The translations under genes were made by a program, and so were the position numbers. Positions 1 to 13,105 of a stretch of 64,000 nt of DNA are shown piece after piece. The stretch comes from Oreocharis arfaki. Lineage: Eukaryota > Chordata > Aves > Passeriformes > Paramythiidae. The stretch lies in the NCBI GenBank assembly GCA_013398015.1, contig VZRR01002190.1:631768-695767 (forward strand). The letters are read 5' to 3'. Position 1 is the stretch's first letter, and each line of letters starts with the position of its first letter. The notes beneath the pieces were generated by a model, which was not told the DNA's origin, ran no database searches, and saw only the letters and a list, made by a program, of their open reading frames with translations.

Positions 1-2329
1 GGAGTAGGAGATACATACCAGCTTGCATACCACCACCTTCTTCACTCACAAGCCATCCTGCTCACTTGCAGCAGCTTTCTGCCAATGGTCACTCAAACAG
101 ATGGGCTTTGCAGCATATCTAGAAGTATTTCTAACCTTATAAAACAGCAGGAATAGCTCTCTCAAAGAACAGCAGCACACTGATGAACTGGTCTTTTGCT
201 TCTTTTTACAGTGACAAGCATCAAAGTGCATGACTGGCTGATCACAGTCCTAGCAATGGATCCAAGAGTATCCGTTCTGTAATGCTGACAACAGCCAGGC
301 CAGGCAGCAGAGCTAGCTTTGAAGTAACCTTCAGAAACTATGGTAGGTAGATGTAGCAGCCTGACCTCTGTCCCAAGACCACTTGAGAGGCAAGGGAGCA
401 CTGCCCTGTCTGAAAGCGCTTTGCCGCAGCTGGACTGCCACCACCCACAGCACTAAGTTCAAAGCTAGCTTGGGTCTTCTTGCACACCACACTGTCACAC
501 TCTGCTGGAGACACATTCCTCGCCTTAAGTCAGAAGGCTGGTGTCTTATCAGCTCTAAGACAAATCCCCAAACCTGTTCTCATACCAACTGGGAAGTTAT
601 CATGTAATAAGTGACTAGATGTACTGTGGGCTTTCGATAAAGTGAGGCCATAACTTCAGTGTTCTTGTTTCACCTAAGTCAGACACCAAGACAGAAAGCA
701 AAAATACGGCTTTAACTTCCTTCTTTCTCTCTCTGCTTTAAAGTACATTATTTCTCCTCCTGTAGGCCAGTGGTGGAGAGCTACCAAAACGCTAATTAAC
801 ACTGCCCTCTTTCCTTGAAACAGATCCTGCCTACCATCAAACTCTGCTGAGAACCACACTGGGGAACCACACCCTCTTCTAGTATTTGGAAAAGAGAGGA
901 GACTGAACAGCAATAGCCTCAATAGCTTTTGGTTATCTGCAGCTGCAAAGTTTACTGGAGTACAGATATGCTCCAGGGAAGTTTAGTTTCCCTCTGAAAC
1001 CCTATGTCCTTTAACAGACTTCTGAGGCTAGAACTGGTTCCATCTCTACAGATGCATGATGAAGGGCTGCCTTTAGGAAAAACATATTCTCTTCCTAAAA
1101 TACAAGCAGCATGCGAATACAAACACTCAACAGAAAGAGCTTCTGGACTTGAAACTTTGCCACCCGACAGGCCCCAGGGTCTCCTGCTTTGCTACCAGCT
1201 GCTGCTGCTGCAGAAGACTATGGATCTCCTGTAGGTCCTCAGTCAGTTTTGCCAACTCTCTGGAAACCCTCCAGCATTTCAAATGGTGCTAGATGCCTGC
1301 CCTTAGGCAACTGTATCAAGCTCCTTATGTCCAGCCAAGAAAAATGAGGTTCTGAGTTAAAAAGCAACAAGCCCCTTCCTCTTGAGGATTTTCCTCCTCT
1401 TCCTTGATCTCTAACAGATTCTTGTCATTACAGTACTTTGCCTATACCTCCAGGCTTGTTTACAAACTCTGCCCCAGCTTTTGCCAGCAATATAGGCAGG
1501 ATTACCAAAACTTTTTGGACAACTACTTAGCAAAGGCACAGCAAATTGACTGCCACCAGAAAGCACTGGGTTATCTACATTGGGCTCACAGGGCTCCAAG
1601 GCTCATTTTGGGAAAAATAATACAACAAATAACACACACTCCCTGCGCAGCCTCTGCCATAAACAGAGGCACCTTGGCTCTGCTCACGGGGAACATCTCT
1701 CCCCCTCCTTTGTTCACTATTCATTTCCAGTCATAAAAATTATTACTTCTTTTGGCTGCACACTTATGAATAGCGCATGCAGTTTAAGTCTGAAACTTTC
1801 TACAAAGCATCAAACTTGCTCTAGATGCATTACACAGCCATGCTTGGCTGAAACAAACTTATTCAGGCCTGGAGGTAAAGCCCCAAAAAGATTCAATTTA
1901 AGTATATGTATGACAGACTAAGGATATTTCATCAAGGGTAAGAATACCACCAATCTGGAAATCTCAGACAAACAAAACGATTCCTTGAGATCTGTCTAGA
2001 CAACATCCCTGTAACAGAAAACAAGAGGATGTGTGGGAGGAAGCAACACTGCTAAGTCTAAGGACACTAAGACTCTGTCAAGAAGAGGAAGATAAGACTC
2101 AACATCACTGCCAAAGGCCCTCTGGATACCAGCAACAGGCACTTCTCTTGCTCCCCATGCTGCTGCAGCTGGCCACTCCCTTAGGAACAGGGCTGCACAG
2201 GATGGTGTGAAAGGAGGCAGGAACATTCTGCCTGCCAGCTTTCAGGGAGCACATAAGTGAAACAAATAAATCACTTGCACCAGCTCCTCCAAACAGGTCT
2301 TCACAGACTGGAAAGTCTGTCTTGCAGCT

Positions 2330-2640
2330 CCATGGAAATCACAGAATGCCCTGAGTTGGAAGGGACTCCCAAGGATTGAGTCCAGCTCCTGGCGCTGCAC
2401 AGGACACCCCAACAACCCCACCATGTGCCTGAAATTGTTGTCCAAATGCTCCTTGAGCTCGGGCAGGGCTGGGGCCATGAAAAAGGCCCTGGGGAGCCTG
2501 TTTCAGTGCCTAACCACCCTCTGGAGGAAGAACCTTTTCCTAATATACAAGTCCTTGCAGTTTAGCATCTCCCAACACTGAAGGCTGAAGGCAGCTCCCA
2601 CCATATACAGCCTGTGCCTGTCAGGCCAAGCTGCAAAGCC
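2330..2640 (-). repeat. CR1 LINE fragment (3' end, antisense on + strand)
   Basis: The plus strand reads CACAGAATGCCCTGAGTTGG then AAGGGACTCCCAAGGATTGA and GTCCAGCTCCTGG, followed by CCTCTGGAGGAAGAACCTTT and TCCTAATATACAAG. This is the reverse complement of the well-known CR1 3' region, so the element lies on the minus strand and is 5'-truncated. The terminal 8-bp repeats typical of CR1 3' ends are reduced to one degenerate unit at about 2340. The left limit is secure to within about 15 bp; the right limit is approximate because the match fades after about 2570. Confidence 0.85.
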
Positions 2641-3580
2641 TGACAGACACCAAAACCCAGCCTAATCAATAGGCTGAGCTGCCTGCTCAGAAATCAATAT
2701 TTTGGTTATCACATATTGTCCCATTCCTGTAAAACACCTCAGGGATTAACCCTCTTTTCAAGATCACTTTTTGGGTCAGCCTGAATTACTCTCCCCTCCC
2801 TGAAATTTGGACATCACCTATACTAATTAAAACACTTATCTAAACATTAGTGATTGCTGTATGCATTGAAGCCTCAATGTTATCTAAACTACATCCTTTA
2901 TGTGTAGTTAAAGCAATAGCAATGGGGATAAAATTTCCAAGAGCATCTAAACTGGCACAAATCTTATGAGACAGGGGCTTTCACTTGACATCCTGTTTTT
3001 CCCAACAGGAAGTTCACACTTCCCTAGTTCTGGGTCCTTATTACAGCTACTGCACAATAGTTTGCTGTTTCATCATTTGGGAGGACGACAAGTGTTTATG
3101 AGACTGTGGCCCAAACCAAATCACAGAAATGAGTGGCTGGAGATAGAAAAGAAAGGAATCATCTTAAACTGACTCTGCTGCAGGAAGAAATACGCTCTTG
3201 CAGCTGCTTGGGTTATTTCTCACAGCTTTACTCTTGGTAGCTCTTTCTTAACCCTGGTTTGGCATCCTATCACAGCTCATTAAAAATGACTGGTCTGTAA
3301 GACATGGGAAGGAAGATACCCAGCAACAACAGGATCTCCTAGCAAACAGATACGAAAAATGGCAAAGCTGACAAATGCATCCTTGGCAAAAACAGACAGT
3401 GTTGATCAGAACAGATACACACCAAGCCACAATGCCAAACACTCTGCATGTAGATGGAGACATGAAAACCAAAGTCACAGGTCGATTATCTGTCAAGTCC
3501 TGTTAAAACTGAAAGCAGTTAATCCAACTGTGATACGTTAAGGTAGGCACTGTGCAAAGGTAGTCAACATATCCTTTAAT

Positions 3581-3614
3581 ATTATCACTAGATAATGATT
3601 ATCACTAGATTTTG
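3581..3614. repeat. 17-bp tandem duplication (2 copies)
   Basis: ATTATCACTAGATAATG (3581-3597) is followed directly by ATTATCACTAGATTTTG (3598-3614), differing at two bases. It is a short local duplication in intron sequence with no associated feature. Confidence 0.8.
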
Positions 3615-4692
3615 TGGCACATATTGCAAGAAAAATGAGATTAAAACCAGGGGCTTATGTTTGAATGATAGCTATTTAAAGCAGTGCACTAGAGAAAGTT
3701 TCTGCGCTATTGCAAACTCAACCTCAAATTCCTTATTCATGTAGGCAATTTTCTTTTAAAGGCATTTCAATGCAAAGACCACTTTAAAAATGAGAAAAAG
3801 ACCCAAACAATGGAAGAGGAAACAATGTAAGGCACACCCAAATATTTCCCTTGTGCTTGTTCCCCTTTATTTGTAATTTTGCATACTGTTCTGCTTCTCC
3901 CACCTTTCCACTGCTTTTTTAATTAAACAAAAAATTCATTAGCTCTAGAGTTTATCTTCTCTACATTGTCTTGGACACTACCCTAACACTAAAATAAGCT
4001 CTACAAGTACAAACTAGCAGAGTTGGAAATAACTTCAACTTTGGTTCTATTTCTTGTGAACGGGGGGAAAAAAAGCAAATACCTAGTAACTACAACTTAC
4101 TGTATTTAAAACAATATGCAAAGATTTAAATGTATGGCTTATTTCTGTATATCTTCCTTTTAAGTCAGTGGCAAGCCACTAAACTTACTTATCTACTTTC
4201 TTTAAAAAAGTTGTTAATGTAGAAGTCCTATTATATGTGAGCAGACAACAATCCACATTAAGATAACACCAGCTCATTTGGAAATGAAACAGTAATAATA
4301 TGTTATGCAAGATGGAATAATAGGCTTTTTTTAACAAAACCTAAACCACTGTTTCTTAAATGATAAAAAGGTGTTGATAATAGTTCTATTAGAGCCATAT
4401 TTGGAGAGGAACAATGGGAGCTGGTTTGAAGTTTATGCTCTCTTTCAATCATTTTGCTCCACTTAACCCAACTCTCCAGGCAGAATCTTAAAAAACACCA
4501 GTTTAAAGGGATTTCTTGGACCTAAGGACATTCTGGAAAAGCTGATAAAATGCTTGTGACAACAGGCTCCTCAGAACCAGACAGACATTGAGCACAGCAT
4601 TTTTTAATGCTTATTCTGGCTAACATACATCATGCATCCCTTTCAGTGGGGGCAAGCAGCATCTAAAGCGACGTTTCGAAGGCGTTACTTAC

Positions 4693-4781
4693 GTTCTAAG
4701 CCCGGCATTCTCTAATACCAGTTCTTCCAATCGATTGGACCTACTCACCACCCGCAGTATCTGCTCACAGAGATCAGTGGA
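4693..4781 (-). CDS. CARMIL1: CARMIL1 exon (last visible): leucine-rich repeat
   Basis: An 89-base exon starts in phase 0 and ends in phase 2 inside a Thr codon. It encodes [19 protein letters not shown] and continues [10 protein letters not shown] plus AC. [11 protein letters not shown] matches the LxxLxLxxxxL strand of leucine-rich repeats, and [12 protein letters not shown] is the preceding helix. Human CARMIL1 has [23 protein letters not shown] at this point. The acceptor is CTGTGGCAG and the donor AAC|GTAAGT. The next exon (expected to begin with DFAQKLASAL) is not detectable in positions 1-4692, so the following intron is at least 4.7 kb. Confidence 0.95.
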
Positions 4782-7325
4782 CTGCCACAGAAAAGACAGA
4801 GCAGTGTTAAAGAACACAAACATGGAACAGATAGTTATTGAGTTAAGCTGTACATCATAATGGGATCCAGGCCATGACCATCTTCTTGCTATACATAAAT
4901 AGGAAATAAAAATACCAGAAACATCCAAGAGAGTCAACAGAAGACTTCTGGAAAGACTCAGAGAAGCAGGAGGCAGACTAAAAGCAAGTAACTAATGAAC
5001 CAGGCAACCTAACAAAAGCGGTAGAATTTTTATGACAGTGATAACAACCTAAATCACGTGGCTCAGAAAAAACACTCACTTTAATTTTTAAAGAAATCTT
5101 ATTCACATGCATGCTAATCATTCAGGAAAAAGTGGTAACTAGTGCAAAGGAGAATAAAGCCTTACCAGGAATGACAATTAAACACAAAGAAAGATGTTAG
5201 AAGGCAAAAAACCAAAAGACCTCAGAAGCAAAATTACCCTAGCTACATGTCCTCCAAAGACTCCCAAGGACTAAGGGAGGGAGGACTGTTTAAGGGCCAG
5301 TCCTCGTTTGTATGAATTCTTCCAGCCTATGCAGAAGCAAATCCCATCTCATGATCCTACTGTTGTTGAATTCTAGAATTTGCATGGATATTTGCAAGAG
5401 CCACGAACAAAACATGACAACAGAAGAGTTTGTTTGCTCTGCTCATTCAAATAGAGAGATAAAACCTTAATTATTCCAAAGCCGTGCAATGAACTCTGTA
5501 CCTCATCACCTTTTATTATAAACTTTTATTTTGCTTCTGGATTTGACTTTTCTTTTTCCCCCACAGCTCGCACTAACCAGTGCTCATGTGATATCCAAAG
5601 TCATGATCATGAAGTGCTGAAACTATTCTGTTATCTGCCTTTATAAACAACAATGTGACATTCATACCTGGGACATGTTTGTCTCTAATGACCGTCTGAC
5701 ATTTTCTAGTTTGTGTACTTTTCAGGGTTGGGGTTTTTTTAACTTTTAAGCTAACTGAATGTCCAAAAAAACCCCTAAACAAAATAAACCTGGTCTACTA
5801 CACATGTAAAATCTCATTAATCCTTTACACAGTAAAGGTTGACAATTTTTGGTGAAGACGGTCAACTCAGCCATCTTCCCAATTCTTTCTCTACCATCCA
5901 TATTTTAATAATTCAGAATATTATCACAATCTTCCTACAGTACTGTGACTGCAAGTGGAAAGCTTCATGCCTGTACTACAAAACCACTATGGGTACTGCC
6001 TATCAAACACAATGTCAGAGTGGGACTCGTGACACACAATGCACTCGATGGCCTCCGGATATGTCTGACCTCATACTGACCCTCGGCAGTGCTCTTATGG
6101 CACGCATTTACTGTCCAACAATCTACATTTTCCTCGTTTTTGACTTAAAATGGAATGTGTGGAAGGTAAGAGGTTGGGTTTTTTTAAGTAAAAGATGCAT
6201 CGTCCAGACTGACAAAGTTTATTTGTTTTCCACAGAAAAGTTGCTGAGAAAAAACCCTGAAACTTTCACATAAATATACCTCCGATAGACAATGGGCCCA
6301 GGTTTTGTTCTAAGCAAACTACACCAGCCAGTCTTCTAACTAAGCAAACTATCTCATTTCATTGAAGCAGAAACTGATTAATTGCATTGTACCTTTTAAC
6401 AATGTTGATTTTAACAGCAAACTACAACAACACTAAAAATGCCGCCAGCTTCATTCCATGCATAACTTTGAGAGAGATGTCCCAGCAGGAAAGAAATTTT
6501 TTGCCTACTCTTTTGCCAAGAATCACCTAAGTTTCTATTGAATTTTCATGGAAAATGATAGCTTAGGAATGTAATGAGAGCTTTACAGATCAATAAAATT
6601 GCATCAATTTAAACAAGATGAAACTTAATATTAATTTTTAAAGGCCAAAGCTTCTGGAGGCAAGCATGAAAGCAATTTCTCAAGCAAACCACCTACTCCA
6701 CCTCTGAGTATAAACTTTCAAGTTTAGAAGAAATTGCGTATTTTGATATATTTAAAATGCCACCGAACTACTGCTCTTCTTGGCCCTTTTTTCCATAGTC
6801 CAACTTCTTTAGATATGCCCTCTTTTTACTTTTAGGAAACAAAACTGACATGGAAAAATACCGGTGCCACACATTAGGGCTTTGGAAAACTGGGTGAGAA
6901 AATCATCGAGTTGCAATGAAAATTACACAAGAAAAACTGCTTTATATGCAAGGAAAAAAACCCCAGAACCTTGGCATTTTTTTTAACCTCCATAAAGCAG
7001 CTAAGATTTCTGGCTGCTTTAGTTTCCTATTACTCACCTAACATTGTTTGGGAGAGTCAGCAATGCCTAATGAAGTAGTTTTATGGGTTACTATTATCAC
7101 CCAACAAAGTTTTCAAACTATATTAGTTGAAATTTTGACAAGACCTGACTCTCAGCAGTGTTTTTATGGTGAAAACTCACTATCCAAAAGTTCGTATTTT
7201 CCTGATAAGATTAAAGGAAAAAAAATTGTCAAGAGATTTCCCAGTTGTATTCGACTAAAAAATTTCACTTTAAAACACAACACAGCCTAGTAGAAGCAGA
7301 TATATTGTTTCAATTTATTACTTAC
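4782..7325 (-). other. CARMIL1 intron, 2544 bp
   Basis: This intron lies between the 7326-7401 and 4693-4781 exons. I see no repeat family, RNA gene or further exon. A plus-strand open frame of 144 codons at 5839-6273 has no recognisable domain and opposes the gene, so I treat it as chance. Confidence 0.85.
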
Positions 7326-7401
7326 TAATTTCAGATCCTTGGAGGACAGCTTTGTAAACCACTGATTATACTCCAGAGCAGCAACTATAGGTATTAAGTC
7401 T
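7326..7401 (-). CDS. CARMIL1: CARMIL1 exon: LRR domain
   Basis: A 76-base exon supplies the last base of a split Arg codon and ends in phase 0. It encodes DLIPIVAALEYNQWFTKLSS then KDLKL. Human has the same with Ile for the Val in PIVAAL. DLIPIVAALEYNQWFTKL is the helix-to-strand segment of an LRR unit. The acceptor is TTTTTCTAG and the donor TTA|GTAAGT has a perfect intronic half but a weak exonic half. It lies 5086 bp from the preceding exon. Confidence 0.94.
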
Positions 7402-8800
7402 CTAGAAAAAGAAAAACACTTTTACACACATTTCATATAGCTGTCATTTGAAACAATCTCCTAACTGTTCTTCTGTATCTTGTTCCCCATAGTTTTGTAA
7501 AGCTAATTGCCTACCATCCCCATTTTTGAGAAAGCTCTGCATTCTCAAAAAACAGCAGCAGCAGCTGCATGTCTTCCTCTTATTTTAATAAAAATTTTTG
7601 ACTGGCCAACTGGCATCCATTCTAGCATGAATTTTAAAATTAGGAATTTGTCTGGGCTGCCATTCCTACTTTTAGCATAACTTTTTCTTCAGCCTGTGAC
7701 ATGTTTAAGCTTCTTAATCACCTCTAATTATAATTTAGCGTGACGCTAAAAAGCTTTTTGGCAGTCTGATGATTTAATATAATTCCATGACTGAATGCCT
7801 CTAGAGAACACCTCCTTGTCTCATCTCTATAGCTGAATTCCCCCAGGAAACAGGAGACCTGCAAAAGGATAACGCGACATTCAGCACAAACCCTTCTTAA
7901 CTGTAAAGGGGATTTCACAAATGAAATTCTAAATTATTCCCATTTTCTTCATTCCAAGCCTCTTAACATGATCTGCTCTCCCTCTGTTAAGTTTCTCCAA
8001 CAGCAGACGTTGATAAATGTCACATCCAGATGCTGCCCTCCAGCAGAATCATTTATCAAGTACTATCACACCATTTAACAGTGCAGCACTTGGATCATTT
8101 TGGTGCTGCACATTAAATATTGATATACACCTACACAGAGGCTTAACAGCCACTTAGAAAGCCCTTGTCTTCATAATGAAATAAGGAGATGTCATGTACA
8201 CAAACTAACTCATCAAAACAGTGCCATTCAAGCCTCGGTTTTCCTATGGAGAAATCTGAAAGCATTGGCTTTTGTAAGTTAGTCCAACCCCCCGTGCCCC
8301 AGCTCCTCATCCAGGACATATTAAGGTAGGCACAGGTCTGCACTCGACATGCAGCACCCTTCTCCCATCTTCTTTTTATTCTTCCCCTCCTCCAGTTTTC
8401 CCCTGCAAACATGCAGGCACTTCAGGATGGTGGTTAAACACACAGGAAAGCCAGGAGACAAGGCGACATCACGTGGACAAGCATTCCGCAGGCTATATTG
8501 GGAACTGCAGTTGCTAGATTTGGAAGCACAAGCATCACTAAGGTAACGGATCGAAGGTGCAGCATTTTGCAGCAAAAGACTGTAGCCCACCAACTGAGAA
8601 GCTCACGCAAATGGAGCATTTTCACACTCCTGCAGAGGAACTAGTGTGGGGTGCCCTTCAAGGATTTCAGCCATCTTTCCATCTTGTTCACAGCATACAT
8701 CACGTTGTGTGGTGAATTCGTTTCCACAGGCACAGCAGAGACTTAGCAGCTTTGTGGAGTGTACAGATTTATTTCTGCCCACCACGTTGTTTTTGTTCCT

Positions 8801-8818
8801 GCACACGCACACACACAC
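8801..8818. repeat. Short (CA)n microsatellite
   Basis: The run GCACACGCACACACACAC is about nine dinucleotide units with one CG interruption. Confidence 0.85.
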
Positions 8819-11800
8819 TTCATCTCCATGTAAAGCAATAGCCAACTGGTGAAATGTTAGGTGAGAAAAAATAACAACCCAGAGGTACTTCCCCCTTAGG
8901 CTGGGCAGGCAGGAATCTTTCTATGGAGCATGGAACGTCCACACACAGGGAGGTTTGCTCCTCTTCTGTGGATCCCTGGAGAGATCAGTAAGGTGGTAAT
9001 GAATTAGCAGCTTTGATGCCTCTCTTGCCAGTGCCTTTGCCTCGGAAGTGGAATGAATATAAGAGCAACTTTTCAGGTGAAAGTTTGGCTTATTCATGCA
9101 GCAGTAACCAGGCAGCACAGCTGGGCAAACACTGGACAGGCTGACACTGGAGGAGCAGAACTGTTCATGCTGTGGACCACCACCCCCAAGAGGCAGATGG
9201 CTCGACAATCAATTGTACTTCAGCCATCAGCAGCAGCCCAGTTCCTTCAAAGGAGCAGAGGGACAATGACTGGGGGTCACCAACTGCAAGTGTTCACACT
9301 ACCAGGGAGCTGGTAAGCCAGCTTGGAGGGCTGGCAAGAGCTCAGAACTTCTGGGCAGGAGAATGGCTGCAGACAGAACGTGCCTGAGGCTGAGCCCTTC
9401 CCCCCTTTCCTTCTCTGGCTTGGGAGGGAAACAGCCAAAGGACAAGGGGTGCTCAGCCTCACTGGCAGAGCTGCGACACTTCCAAGGAATATTTAAAGAT
9501 AGGGAACTTGCAAATGAGCTGTGCTGACTTGTTTCAAAACATTCCTGTCCAGCTGCAACAATGTGTCTTCAATAGTTTAGTCTTCTGCAGTATCCAAGGC
9601 CTGTTTGTTCAAACCCCAGACAAGCGCAGATACTGCCTGGGACCTCCATAAACACCAACTGCTAACCCCCTCCACATCCCCCTTTCCCCCTACTCCCAAC
9701 ATGCCTGCAGACAATGGAACCCTGCCTGTTCTGCAGCAGCTTTACTTACTGTCTAGAAACTTTGCTTTATCAGATTCTACCATCTGATTTTAAGGAGAGA
9801 CTTTTTTTTTTTTTCATTTTTGTTCCAATTTTTGAAGGTGCTTCTAACCAGTGAGGGTCCCCTTCAGGAATTTACCTCTACTCCTTCTCTTGCTTTAAGC
9901 TTGTTTAACATCAATATTCTCTTTACCGAGTTTTTCTTTTCAAAATCATATATTGCTTTATTCACTTTATTCTATTACAGTCTAGATGTGGTATTAGCAA
10001 TAACCTGAATTCTTTTCCAATATGGTATGAAAGCAAGCTAAGAACCAGTTCCAAAAGCAGGGCCTTCTCATAACTTTCCCTCATTGAGTTACACTGAGAT
10101 GCTTATATTAATTAAAAAACATCTAGAGTAAAGTAGTATTTATAAAAGATAAATCTGTGCCATCTCGAAATGAAAACATTCTGTTCTTCTGGAATGCAGA
10201 CAATCTCTCCAAGCCTCAACAGCATTCAAGCTTATCTAATGCCTTCACATTTTTTCAACATCTCTGTCCCCCAGTGTATTTAAGATGGCAAGAAATCTCA
10301 ACAGCACAAAGAAAAAAATCTAAACAATCGCAATTTTCTTAAAACTTCTTGGATGTCCAAATAAGCTAAAACATATGCTAGACAGATGAAAATCATGCTA
10401 CTGTATCAAATAAGCCCTTTTCACTTCTTTTCACTTTGAGCCTTTTTTTCCTGTTCAATAATTATATGGTTCACAACACAACATAACTTCAGATAAAACC
10501 TCAGAAGTCATGTTCCCATGCAGCAAGCCATGCTGTGATGCTCTGGGAACTTACATTCATCTATAATTCATGCCATCTTATGCTGACCTTTAACAGAAAT
10601 GTTTTACTTGGAAAAACACAAATTGTTCATTTTTGCAATGCATAGCCCCTGTATTTAGAGAACTGACATACCTGTCCCACCTTGCTTCTGGGCTACTACA
10701 TAACAGAAATTATATAGGTTCAGCAATCCCAAAAATTAGGTGGATGAGATATACAACAGTCTCTCGAAATTCAAAGTATAATGGCATACTGTGAATTTAT
10801 AGCAGCCCCACTGTCTTAAATATATTGGAAAACGCTTACATACTTTCTTGAATTGACTGGGATTTCAATTCCTAATTGGTATTTTTAGTGAATAACAAGG
10901 TTTTGGCTTTCTTAACAATTTTCTTGAAATTTCAATCCAAAACGTTCCTCAGTTCAGTCCTCAACATGTAGAAGCTCTCATCACAAGACAGATTCCACAG
11001 CATGGAAATGACTCCAAAATAGAGTTGAATCTTTGGACTTAGACAATCATGAGACATTTGATAAAGACTTTTCTTAACAACACAAATACGTCTCTTCAGC
11101 CACATCAATTTTGTAAGGTATATTTTAATGAAAAGCTTTTCTAAAACAACAAACTCATTATTTCATTTTCTGGAAGCCAAACTCATTTGCACCAGCTGAG
11201 CTAGTCTAAATATTCAAAACACCTCTATCTACTCTTTCCTAATAAATTGTTCAAACATTTAATTTCTATTGAGGCTGGGTATCTGTAGGTCACTTTCTCA
11301 AGAATGCCCCACAGTCTTCTCATCACTTCATCATGCAATAGATGTTCAAAGCATTGTTAAGTTCTTGCCCCAAATTTGCTTGTGCTTAATAGTATTCCTC
11401 CCCTTACCTTCTTTCAGCAAGGCTTAACCAAGGAAAGAGTCTTTGGCTTCATCTGTCATGCATCAGTTGCAGCCCTGTAGTCTTGAGTTACCTCTGAACT
11501 AGTCAACACAGATACTGCTTGGTAACTTTGCCAAGGGATTCACTGCAGACTGTGAAAATGTGTCACAGAAACTGATCTACATATTTGAATGGGGTATTCT
11601 GAGAGTTCACATACCAGATAGCTTAAAGCTGCAAAGAATGCTGTGGCAAGATATTCTTATTTACCTACCTCCCCTTTCAGCCTTTCTCTCATGATATTCT
11701 AACATTGCACCTATGACAGATTCTTAATTCAGCAGCACTGGGCTGTCCCAAAGAAACAAAGCCTTTCTCTATCTTATTTACACTTCCTTAAATTTGCAAT

Positions 11801-12417
11801 TTCCTTTGTATAATGATGAATTTTAGTTAAGCTTCCCTCCCATTTTCTCCTACTTGTAATACCTCCAGATTCAACTTTCTCAAAATCCAATCTTCTCAGC
11901 CAGCTAAATTCAGTAAAATAAATACAACACTTGGCTAAGTTTCAGCATCCCACAGCAAAATTACCCTCACTTAGTTCCTTTCTGGAAATACATATTTTTG
12001 ATAGCATCTATTGTAAGAGAGGAGACAACTAGCTGGAATTCAGTTGAACAACTTAAACCTTCTACCGACTTGCTGATAGAAATTAGTTTCCTTTACTGTG
12101 TACACCATGAGAAAAAGATTATGCAGAGGTAAAAACTTCATAATTTCCTTTTTTGCTTTGCCCACCAGATGTAGCTGCATGTTTTATCTGCTGAATCTGA
12201 GCTCTTATATCCGCCATCACAAGAAAAGTATCTATCTGCAAACTTTTTGGATTGCTTCCAATAAGAAAATATATTTATCTTCTCAGGCTCCTGAACGAAA
12301 TGTGGTTTCCATGGGGCTTTTGTGCAAAAACAGCAGTTTCCTGCTGAAAACTGAAAATGCTACAGATGGTCATTTCACAGGTGTACACATTCCAATAACA
12401 GCTATGGGGCCATCCCA

Positions 12418-12480
12418 CTTCACCAATATTAGCATGACTACTGCACATACTTCACCAATATTAGCATGATTACTGCACAT
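12418..12480. repeat. 32-bp tandem duplication beside a CARMIL1 5' splice site
   Basis: Two adjacent copies of a 32-base unit, the second 31 bases long before divergence, each start CTTCACCAATATTAGCATGA and end near ACTGCACAT. They differ at one internal base (gaCta versus gaTta). On the gene strand the array begins about seven bases past the donor of the 12488-12561 exon, so the region just inside the intron exists in two near-identical copies. The donor dinucleotide itself is not duplicated. Confidence 0.92.
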
Positions 12481-12487
12481 GGTTTAC

Positions 12488-12561
12488 CTGTGGTCAAGGT
12501 GGCTGAAGTCTTGCAAATTCAACTCTCTGGTATCTTGTGTCAGATAAATCGTATCAACATC
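12488..12561 (-). CDS. CARMIL1: CARMIL1 exon: LRR entry
   Basis: A 74-base exon (phase 0 in, phase 2 out) encodes DVDTIYLTQDTRELNLQDF and SHLDH plus the first two bases of an Arg codon. This matches human CARMIL1 DVDTIYLTQDTRELNLQDFSHLDHR essentially residue for residue. RELNLQDFSHL has the spacing of a leucine-rich repeat strand, so this is the first LRR-like unit. The acceptor is TTTTTAACAG and the donor CAG|GTAAAC has a non-consensus +5/+6. A 63-bp direct tandem duplication begins six bases into the intron beyond this donor (see the separate entry). Confidence 0.95.
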
Positions 12562-12698
12562 CTGTTAAAAATACATAACCAGATACATCTTTACAGAACT
12601 GTAGTGCGGTTTGTTTTGTCAAGCACTATGGATTTACCTGTTCTTTCATCATAAGTACAGGTAGCTGAAAAGAGCCTCAGAACAGGACATGCACTTAC

Positions 12699-12769
12699 CC
12701 ACTGCACTTCTTCTCTGTAGGGAAATCCAAGCCAGTCACAGACACACGCATACATCTGCGAAAAGCCTC
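12699..12769 (-). CDS. CARMIL1: CARMIL1 exon: linker/LRR N-cap
   Basis: A 71-base exon completes a split glycine codon (phase 1 in) and ends in phase 0. It encodes GGFSQMYACVCDWLGF followed by PYREEVQW. Human has the same except Ser for the Pro in GFPYRE. The cysteine- and aromatic-rich helix caps the leucine-rich repeat domain on its N-terminal side. The acceptor is GCTTGCAG and the donor is TGG|GTAAGT. Only 137 bp of intron separates it from the next exon, which is near the lower range for efficiently spliced vertebrate introns. Confidence 0.96.
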
Positions 12770-13105
12770 CTGCAAGCAACCCGAGAGACTATTTAACGTA
12801 ACAGTCAAACAAGCATACATCTAAAAGGGCATCTTAAAGATCCAGTTTTTCAAAACTCACTCTCTTTTTCTCTCAGAAGTCTGTCCATTTTGCTTATGAA
12901 AGAAACTGAGACTATCCTATCTTTGCCTGTTAAGTTGCAAGAAAGCTTAATATAGTGCCTTCACCTACCAATCAGAAGTCTGCTTCATACTAATTATACC
13001 TTAAAACTAATTACACCTTTACAAGCTCCTGCCAGAAATAGAATTAAACTTCCTGACACTGCAACTTCAGCCCTTTTATATTTGGGCATTTAAATTCATT
13101 CTCAC
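12770..13105 (-). other. CARMIL1 intron, 336 bp
   Basis: A short AT-rich intron between the linker exon and the N-cap exon. It holds only splice signals and a pyrimidine-rich stretch before the acceptor; I see no repeat in it. Confidence 0.9.

Larger units (their letters stand above)
1..4692 (-). other. CARMIL1 intron (5' part, partial) at left edge
   Basis: This is intronic sequence downstream, in the gene's sense, of the last visible exon, running off the left edge. I see no further CARMIL1 exon, no other recognisable coding exon on either strand, and no RNA gene. It contains one CR1 fragment near 2.33-2.64 kb and a short 17-bp tandem duplication near 3.6 kb. A short CTG run occurs near 1198-1212. 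The rest is unremarkable AT-rich sequence. Confidence 0.8.
7402..12487 (-). other. CARMIL1 intron, 5086 bp
   Basis: This is the longest intron between visible exons. Contents noted: a CAG run at about 7554-7566, an imperfect CA repeat at 8801-8818, a short T-tract near 9804-9814, and the 32-bp tandem duplication at 12418-12480 directly inside its donor. No recognised exon, transposon or RNA gene. Confidence 0.85.

Noticed and set aside
5839..6273. 144-codon plus-strand open frame with many cysteines
   Set aside because: It lies antisense in a CARMIL1 intron, has no recognisable domain, and contains a run of unrelated low-complexity residues. Treated as chance.
8275..8325. TAGTCCAACCCCCC stretch as a CR1 fragment
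   Set aside because: The short similarity is to the CR1 3' region only, with no flanking blocks; too short to support.
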